A stretch of DNA of 9,273 nucleotides, from the NCBI GenBank assembly GCA_030831375.1, contig JAURLF010000234.1, positions 1 to 9,273 on the forward strand, read 5' to 3'. Below are positions 5,625 to 9,273 of the stretch, in pieces. Position 1 is the first letter of the stretch. Each line of letters opens with the position of its first letter. The notes below the pieces were generated by a model. That model saw only the letters and a list, made by a program, of their open reading frames with translations. It had not been told where the DNA came from and ran no database searches. This stretch comes from Gaiellales bacterium (lineage in GTDB: Bacteria > Actinomycetota > Thermoleophilia > Gaiellales > F1-60-MAGs149). The translations under genes and the position numbers were made by a program.

Positions 5625-6170
5625 ATGGAGCCCGGCCGCGCACGGCGGATCAGCGCCCGGGTCCTGCGCTTCGTTGCGCTGTCGTGGGCGATCCTCTTCA
5701 GCGTCGTGGCCACGCTGTTCGCCGGTGGCTACGCGCTCGAGGACCCGGGCTGGCCCGTCGGCTACCTGATGGTCGCGGCCTGGCTCGCGCCGCTCGGCGC
5801 GCTGACCGTGGTCGCCCTGCGCCGGCCCGTGCTCGCCTGGCGACTGATGTGGGTCTGCGTCGGCATCGCGATCGCGATCGCGCTGGTCCAACTCGCGTTC
5901 CCGCGCGTCCTGACCGGCTGGGAGTTCACCAACGGGCCGGTGGTGGCGATCGCCAGCTTCGTGCCGCTCGTGCCGCTCGCCATCCTCGGCCGGCGGCGGC
6001 CCCTGGCGGCCGCGATCGCGATCGCGATCATCGCCCTCGGCCCGGTGGTGGTGCAGCTGCGCGAGACGGAGCTGCACTTCGGCTCGTCTGTCGCCGTGTC
6101 CCTGCCGATGCTGATCGCGGCGGGCCTGCTGGCCGTCGCGGGCCTCCTGCACCGGCATCCGGCGCCGTAG
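5625..6170 (+). CDS. Hypothetical six-helix membrane protein
   Basis: I do not recognise this 181-residue protein. A basic N-terminus (RARRISARVLR) precedes about six hydrophobic segments near residues 14-36, 44-65, 70-92, 104-121, 126-143 and 153-175. Short loops contain Arg clusters (RRPVLAWR at 66-73, GRRRP at 122-126), which suggests those loops are cytoplasmic. Polar loops carry LEDPGWP (38-44) and TGWEFTNGP (97-105). No transporter or enzyme signature is visible. Coding is supported by the alternation of hydrophobic helices and basic loops, normal codon bias, a -10-like box 6 bases before the ATG, and tight packing between the tRNA and folP (18 bases from its stop to the folP GTG). The position next to folate genes may reflect co-transcription, but no functional link is shown. 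Confidence 0.8.
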   Translation: MEPGRARRISARVLRFVALSWAILFSVVATLFAGGYALEDPGWPVGYLMVAAWLAPLGALTVVALRRPVLAWRLMWVCVGIAIAIALVQLAFPRVLTGWEFTNGPVVAIASFVPLVPLAILGRRRPLAAAIAIAIIALGPVVVQLRETELHFGSSVAVSLPMLIAAGLLAVAGLLHRHPAP

Positions 6171-6175
6171 CCGCG

Positions 6176-6181
6176 TACCCT
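6176..6181 (+). promoter_or_regulatory. Candidate -10 box (TACCCT) for leaderless folP
   Basis: TACCCT sits in the short gap after the membrane protein gene and ends 7 bases before the folP GTG. There is no Shine-Dalgarno. It would give folP-folB-folK its own promoter, even if transcription also enters from upstream. Confidence 0.55.
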
Positions 6182-6188
6182 TCTCCGG

Positions 6189-7025
6189 GTGCAGCCGCTC
6201 GACGCGCGCATCCCCGGGCCCGCCCTGATGGGCATCGTCAACGTCACGCCGGACTCCTTCTCGGACGGCGGGCTCCACCTCGACCCCGCGGCCGCGATCG
6301 CCCACGGTCTGCGCCTCGTGGCCGAGGGCGCCGCGATCGTCGACGTCGGCGGCGAGTCGACGCGGCCCGGCTCGGAGGGCGTCGACGCGGCCGAGGAGCT
6401 GCGCCGCGTGGTCGACGTCGTGCGCGGCATCCGCGCGGCGAGCGACGTGCCGATCTCGATCGACACCTCGAAGGCGGCCGTCGCCGAGGCCGCGCTGGCG
6501 GCCGGCGCCACGATGGTCAATGACGTCACCGCCGGGCGCGCTGACCCCGGCATCCTCGACGTCGCCCGCGACGCCGACGCCGACCTCTGCCTGATGCACA
6601 TGCTCGGCGAGCCGCGCACGATGCAGGACGACCCGCGCTACGACGACGTGGTGGCGGAGGTGGGGGCGTTCCTGCGCGAGCGCGTGGAGGCGGCGGTGGC
6701 CCGCGGCGTCGACCCGGGCCGGATCTGCGTCGACCCGGGGATCGGTTTCGGCAAGACGGTCGACCACAACCTCGCCCTGATCGCCGCGGGCGATGAGCTG
6801 GCCCGCGCGGCCGGCTGCCCGCTGGTCGTCGGGCTCTCGCGCAAGCGCTTCCTCGGCACCCTGATCGGAGATCCCGAACGGGACCGCACGACCGCCTCGG
6901 TTGTCGCGGGGGTCGCGGCCCTCGGACGCGGCGCCTGGATGCTGCGGGTCCACGACGTCGCCCCGCACCGGGACGCCCTGCGCGTGCTGCAGGCCGTCGC
7001 CGGCTCGGGCACGATGCCCGCATGA
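6189..7025 (+). CDS. folP: Dihydropteroate synthase (FolP)
   Basis: FolP condenses 6-hydroxymethyl-dihydropterin pyrophosphate with p-aminobenzoate to dihydropteroate in the cytosol; it is the sulfonamide target. The 278-residue TIM-barrel protein shows both family signatures: MGIVNVTPDSFSDGG (14-28) and GGESTRPGSEG (54-64). IDTSKA (91-96), the pterin-binding VNDVTAG (110-116) and LMHMLGEPRTMQ (135-146) follow, then DPGIGFGKT (182-190), GLSRKRFLG (215-223), DRTTAS (232-237) and LRVHDV (252-257). All key residues are present, so it looks like an active FolP rather than the inactive FolP2-type paralogue. The GTG at 6189 was chosen because it gives a short lead before the first strand and lies 7 bases after TACCCT. 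Its stop overlaps the folB start as ATGA, so translation of the folP-folB-folK cluster is probably coupled. Confidence 0.97.
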   Translation: MQPLDARIPGPALMGIVNVTPDSFSDGGLHLDPAAAIAHGLRLVAEGAAIVDVGGESTRPGSEGVDAAEELRRVVDVVRGIRAASDVPISIDTSKAAVAEAALAAGATMVNDVTAGRADPGILDVARDADADLCLMHMLGEPRTMQDDPRYDDVVAEVGAFLRERVEAAVARGVDPGRICVDPGIGFGKTVDHNLALIAAGDELARAAGCPLVVGLSRKRFLGTLIGDPERDRTTASVVAGVAALGRGAWMLRVHDVAPHRDALRVLQAVAGSGTMPA

Positions 7026-7387
7026 GCCGCCGGCTCGCCATCCGGATCGAGGGCATCGAGGTGTTCGCACACCACGGCGTCCTGCCCGCCGAGCGCGAGC
7101 AGGGGCAGACCTTCCTCGTCGACGTGGAGCTCGCGCCCGTGTCCGACCGGGCCTGCGACACCGATGACCTCGCCGACGCCGTCGACTACGGCGCCGTGGC
7201 CGCGCGCGTCGGCGCGATCGTCGGCGGCGAGCCCGTCGACCTGCTCGAGCGGCTCGGCGACCTGATCGCCCGTGACCTGCTCGGCGCGTTCCCCGTGGAG
7301 CGCGTCCGCGTCGCCGTGCACAAGCCCGAGGCGCCCCTCGGGGTGCCGTTCGGTGACGTCGTCGTCACGGTCGAGCGCTCCGCGTGA
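7022..7387 (+). CDS. folB: Dihydroneopterin aldolase (FolB)
   Basis: FolB converts 7,8-dihydroneopterin to 6-hydroxymethyl-dihydropterin and glycolaldehyde, the substrate for FolK. The 121-residue product has the usual length of this tunnel-fold enzyme, which normally assembles as an octamer. Visible motifs are IEGIEVFAHHGVLPAEREQGQ (8-28), with the conserved acidic residues of the first loop; FLVDVEL (31-37); DAVDYG (52-57), with the conserved Tyr; LLERLGDLIA (74-83); and VRVAVHKPEAPL (95-106), with the catalytic-type Lys101. The ATG overlaps the folP stop as ATGA and the stop overlaps the folK GTG as GTGA. No separate ribosome binding site is seen, consistent with reinitiation. Confidence 0.96.
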   Translation: MSRRLAIRIEGIEVFAHHGVLPAEREQGQTFLVDVELAPVSDRACDTDDLADAVDYGAVAARVGAIVGGEPVDLLERLGDLIARDLLGAFPVERVRVAVHKPEAPLGVPFGDVVVTVERSA

Positions 7388-7896
7388 TCGGCGCGCCGTG
7401 CGCGATCGGGCTCGGCGGCAACGTCGGCGACGTCACGGCCGCGTTCCGGGCCGCGCTCGCGGCGCTCGACCGAACCGACGGCGTGCGCGTGATGGCCGTC
7501 TCGTCCGTGTACCGCACCGCGCCGATCGGCGGGCCTGACCAGGACGACTACCTCAACGCGGCGGCGCTGCTCGCCTGCGGGCTCGACCCCGTCGCCCTGC
7601 TCGCCGCCCTGCAGGTGCTCGAGGCGGACGCCGGCCGCGTGCGCGACGAGCGCTGGGGGCCGCGCACGCTCGACCTGGACCTGCTCTGGTGGGACGACCG
7701 CCCGATCACCGCGCCCGGGCTCGAGGTGCCGCACCCGCGCCTGCACGAGCGGCGCTTCGCGCTCGCGCCGCTCGTCGAGGTCGCGCCGCGTGCGAAGGCC
7801 CCCGACGGCACGCCCTACGCGGAGCTCCTGCGGGCGCTGCCCGAGGACGGGGTGGCGCGGCTCGGACCCGCATCCCTCGTCTACGATCCGGCCTGA
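7384..7896 (+). CDS. folK: 2-amino-4-hydroxy-6-hydroxymethyldihydropteridine pyrophosphokinase (FolK)
   Basis: FolK (HPPK) transfers pyrophosphate from ATP to 6-hydroxymethyl-dihydropterin, making the FolP substrate. The 170-residue product carries GLGGNVGD (9-16), SSVYRTAPIGGPDQDDYLNA (40-59), RWGPRTLDLDLL (90-101) with the Mg-binding D97 and D99, and VPHPRLHERRFALAPL (115-130). These are all the standard HPPK signatures, and the length is typical. The start is a GTG inside the folB stop (GTGA). The 3' end contains TACGAT, which may serve as a -10 for the next gene. The three consecutive steps of the pterin branch are encoded folP-folB-folK without gaps. Confidence 0.97.
   Translation: MIGAPCAIGLGGNVGDVTAAFRAALAALDRTDGVRVMAVSSVYRTAPIGGPDQDDYLNAAALLACGLDPVALLAALQVLEADAGRVRDERWGPRTLDLDLLWWDDRPITAPGLEVPHPRLHERRFALAPLVEVAPRAKAPDGTPYAELLRALPEDGVARLGPASLVYDPA
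7882..7887 (+). promoter_or_regulatory. Possible -10 box (TACGAT) inside the end of folK
   Basis: TACGAT lies 32 bases before the ATG at 7920. A start about 7 bases further on would give a leader of roughly 26 bases containing the Shine-Dalgarno at 7905-7912. The hexamer also encodes Tyr-Asp in folK, so it may be chance. No -35 was recognised. Confidence 0.3.
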
Positions 7897-7904
7897 CCGC
7901 CGCC

Positions 7905-7912
7905 AGGGGGAG
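7905..7912 (+). promoter_or_regulatory. Shine-Dalgarno sequence of the DUF2469 gene
   Basis: AGGGGGAG ends 7 bases before the ATG at 7920 and fixes that start. It is the clearest Shine-Dalgarno in the window, in contrast to the leaderless-type and overlapping starts used by most other genes here. Confidence 0.75.
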
Positions 7913-7919
7913 TCGCAGG

Positions 7920-8261
7920 ATGTCGCATCTTGAGGATCTCGAGGAGTACGACGCCGAGCTCGAGCTGACGCTCAAGCGCGAGTACGCCACCGTCTTCGGG
8001 CTGTTCCGCTACTGCGTGCTCACGCAGGAGGCGACGTACCTCTGCAACAAGCTCGAGATGGCGATCGAGCACCAGCCCTCGTACCCGCTCTTCCACCTCA
8101 AGATGGAGGACGTCTGGGTGTGGGACAAGAACCGCCCGAGCCGGATCATCCCGCGCGCCGAGGTGCACACCACGCAGGACGTCACGGTCGAGGAGCTGAA
8201 GCCCGAGGACGACGTGCTGACGTCCCTGCCGCCGGACTTCACCGCGCCGCCCGAGGACTAA
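7920..8261 (+). CDS. DUF2469 family protein, function unknown
   Basis: This 113-residue acidic protein matches the DUF2469 family that I know from actinobacteria (for example mycobacterial Rv2901c). Shared features are the N-terminal EDLEEYDAELELTLKREY (5-22), the aromatic stretch VFGLFRYCVLT (25-35), YLCNKLEM (40-47), the signature DVWVWDKNRPSR (64-75), and VTVEELKP (88-95). A Pro/Asp/Glu-rich tail follows. There is no signal peptide or membrane helix, so it should be cytosolic. No catalytic motif is evident. The ATG is set by the strong Shine-Dalgarno at 7905-7912. It lies 23 bases after folK and 4 bases before coaX, so it is probably co-transcribed with coaX. In mycobacteria, as I recall, the homologue sits near rnhB and lepB instead, so the neighbourhood is not fixed. 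Confidence 0.88.
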   Translation: MSHLEDLEEYDAELELTLKREYATVFGLFRYCVLTQEATYLCNKLEMAIEHQPSYPLFHLKMEDVWVWDKNRPSRIIPRAEVHTTQDVTVEELKPEDDVLTSLPPDFTAPPED

Positions 8262-8265
8262 CCGC

Positions 8266-9036
8266 ATGCTGCTGGCCGTCGACGTCGGCAACACGTCGAG
8301 CGTGATCGGCCTCTTCGACGGCGACGCGATCGCCGCCGAGTGGCGGATCGCCACGCGCTACCGCACCACCGACGAGCTCGAGGTGGTGCTGCGCGGCCTG
8401 CTCGCCGCGCGTCAGATCAAGCCGGACGCGATCACGCACGGCTGCCTGTCGACCACGGTGCCGCCGGTGCAGGGGGCTTGGGAGGAGGTGCTGCAGCGCG
8501 TCGCGGGCACCGTGCCCGTGGTGATCGAGCCGGGCGTGAAGACCGGCGTCGCCGTGCGCGTCCAGAACCCGCGCGAGGTCGGGCCGGACCGGATCGCGAA
8601 CGCGGCCGCCGCCGCGGCGCTGCACGGCGCGCCCGCGATCGTCGTCGACTTCGGCACCGCCACCAACTTCGACGTGGTGGCCGAGGACGGCGCCTTCGTC
8701 GGCGGCGCGATCGCGCCCGGGCTCGAGGTCTCGATGGAGGCGCTGTTCGCGCGCGCCGCGCGGCTCGGGAAGGTCGAGCTGGTCGCGCCGCCGAACGCGA
8801 TCGGCACCGCGACTGTCGACTCCCTGCAGTCCGGCGCCGTCTACGGCTTCGCGGGCCTCGTGGACGGCATCGTCGGGCGGCTGCGCGCCGAGCTCGGTGC
8901 CCCGGACTGCCCCGTGGTGGCCACGGGCGGCCTCGCGGTCCTGCTGGCGGAGCACTGCGCGACCGTCACCGCCGTCGACCCGCAGCTGACCCTGATCGGC
9001 CTGCGCCTGATCCACGAGCGCGCGAGCGCGGCATGA
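8266..9036 (+). CDS. coaX: Type III pantothenate kinase (CoaX)
   Basis: CoaX phosphorylates pantothenate with ATP in the first step of CoA synthesis. It belongs to the ASKHA fold and, unlike CoaA, is generally insensitive to CoA feedback and uses a monovalent cation. The 256-residue product has the phosphate-binding DVGNT (6-10), EVGPDRIANA (104-113) with the catalytic-type D108, DFGTATNFD (128-136), GGAIAPG (146-152) and ATGGLA (219-224), all in the expected order and spacing. The ATG lies 4 bases after the DUF2469 stop, and GAGGA at 8253-8257 serves as ribosome binding site at 8 bases. The stop overlaps the next start as ATGA. It stands downstream of the folate cluster, so two vitamin/cofactor pathways share the same strand. 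Confidence 0.97.
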   Translation: MLLAVDVGNTSSVIGLFDGDAIAAEWRIATRYRTTDELEVVLRGLLAARQIKPDAITHGCLSTTVPPVQGAWEEVLQRVAGTVPVVIEPGVKTGVAVRVQNPREVGPDRIANAAAAAALHGAPAIVVDFGTATNFDVVAEDGAFVGGAIAPGLEVSMEALFARAARLGKVELVAPPNAIGTATVDSLQSGAVYGFAGLVDGIVGRLRAELGAPDCPVVATGGLAVLLAEHCATVTAVDPQLTLIGLRLIHERASAA

Positions 9037-9273
9037 GCCGCAGCTGGGACGGCCGCACCTACGACCGGGTCGGCACGCCGCAGGCCGAGTGGGGACGCGC
9101 CGTCCTCGAGCGCCTGGAGCTCGCGGGCGACGAGACCGTCGTCGACGCGGGCTGCGGGTCGGGCCGTGTCACGGAGATGCTGCTCGAGCGGCTGCCGCAC
9201 GGACGCGTGATCGCGGTTGACGGCTCGGCCTCGATGCTGGAGGCCGCGCGCGAGCGCCTAGCGGGAGACGACA
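9033..9273 (+). CDS. Class I SAM-dependent methyltransferase, 5' part only
   Basis: Eighty codons are visible before the right edge. The N-terminus, MSRSWDGRTYDRVGTPQAEWG, has the W-D-x-x-x-Y-D pattern seen in trans-aconitate-type and related small-molecule methyltransferases. Motif I is VVDAGCGSGRVT (36-47) and the acidic end of strand 2 is AVDGSASMLEAAR (61-73), so a Rossmann SAM-binding fold is secure. The substrate cannot be read from this part. The ATG at 9033 overlaps the coaX stop as ATGA, so the two are translationally coupled. GTT and CTA codons near the edge are slightly unlike the strongly GC-ending usage elsewhere, but the sample is too small to mean anything. Confidence 0.88.
   Translation, partial: MSRSWDGRTYDRVGTPQAEWGRAVLERLELAGDETVVDAGCGSGRVTEMLLERLPHGRVIAVDGSASMLEAARERLAGDD

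Noticed and set aside
5865..6029. GCGATCGC-type palindromic runs (5865-5882 and 6012-6029), resembling the cyanobacterial HIP1 octamer
   Set aside because: Both encode Ala-Ile repeats within predicted membrane helices, so codon choice explains them. There is no sign of genome-wide spacing from this window.
5508..7070. Long open frame of 520 codons on the minus strand across the tRNA, membrane protein and folP
   Set aside because: It runs antisense through a well-supported tRNA and folP, and its translation is low-complexity Arg/Asp/His-rich sequence.
1..9273. CRISPR, phage, transposon, toxin-antitoxin or secondary-metabolite system
   Set aside because: Every sizeable stretch is accounted for by housekeeping genes. 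No spaced direct repeats, terminal inverted repeats or relevant domains were found.

Overview
The window is a compact, ordinary-looking chromosomal housekeeping region with very high G+C (clearly above 70% by eye) from a bacterium, most likely an Actinomycetota. The support is a DUF2469 protein (a family I know from actinobacteria such as Mycobacterium), strong G/C bias at third codon positions, frequent GTG starts, and TANNNT -10 boxes placed only 6-7 bases before start codons, as in leaderless actinobacterial transcripts. The LytR-CpsA-Psr protein and gene order would fit a Thermoleophilia/Solirubrobacterales-type lineage, but that finer placement is a guess.

Left half, minus strand (read right to left): rsmI (16S rRNA C1402 2'-O-methyltransferase), metG (methionyl-tRNA synthetase), tatD (metal-dependent DNase/hydrolase), rsmA/ksgA (16S rRNA A1518/A1519 dimethyltransferase) and ispE (CDP-ME kinase, cut by the left edge). 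metG-tatD-rsmA-ispE are joined by stop/start overlaps of the form NTGA (CTGA, ATGA, GTGA), so they look like one translationally coupled operon. The tatD start appears to be a CTG codon.

Centre: a 43-base divergent intergenic region separates rsmI from a plus-strand LytR-CpsA-Psr (LCP) cell-wall ligase-type gene. The N-terminus of the LCP protein carries an in-frame 9-bp tandem repeat (Tyr-Lys-Thr). A tRNA-Met(CAT) gene follows, with GC-rich hairpins on either side, and then an unrecognised six-helix membrane protein.

Right half, plus strand: folP-folB-folK (pterin branch of folate synthesis, joined by ATGA and GTGA overlaps), a DUF2469 gene with a clear Shine-Dalgarno sequence, coaX (type III pantothenate kinase, first step of CoA synthesis), and the start of a class I SAM methyltransferase cut by the right edge and overlapping coaX by ATGA.

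I see no mobile element, CRISPR array, toxin-antitoxin or defence system. The points most worth a second look are the repeated leaderless-promoter geometry at five genes, the nearly overlapping divergent promoters, the YKT repeat in a divergent LCP protein, the CTG start of tatD, and two small genes of unknown function beside the folate and CoA genes. No intergenic gap exceeds about 60 bases, apart from the stretch that contains the tRNA.
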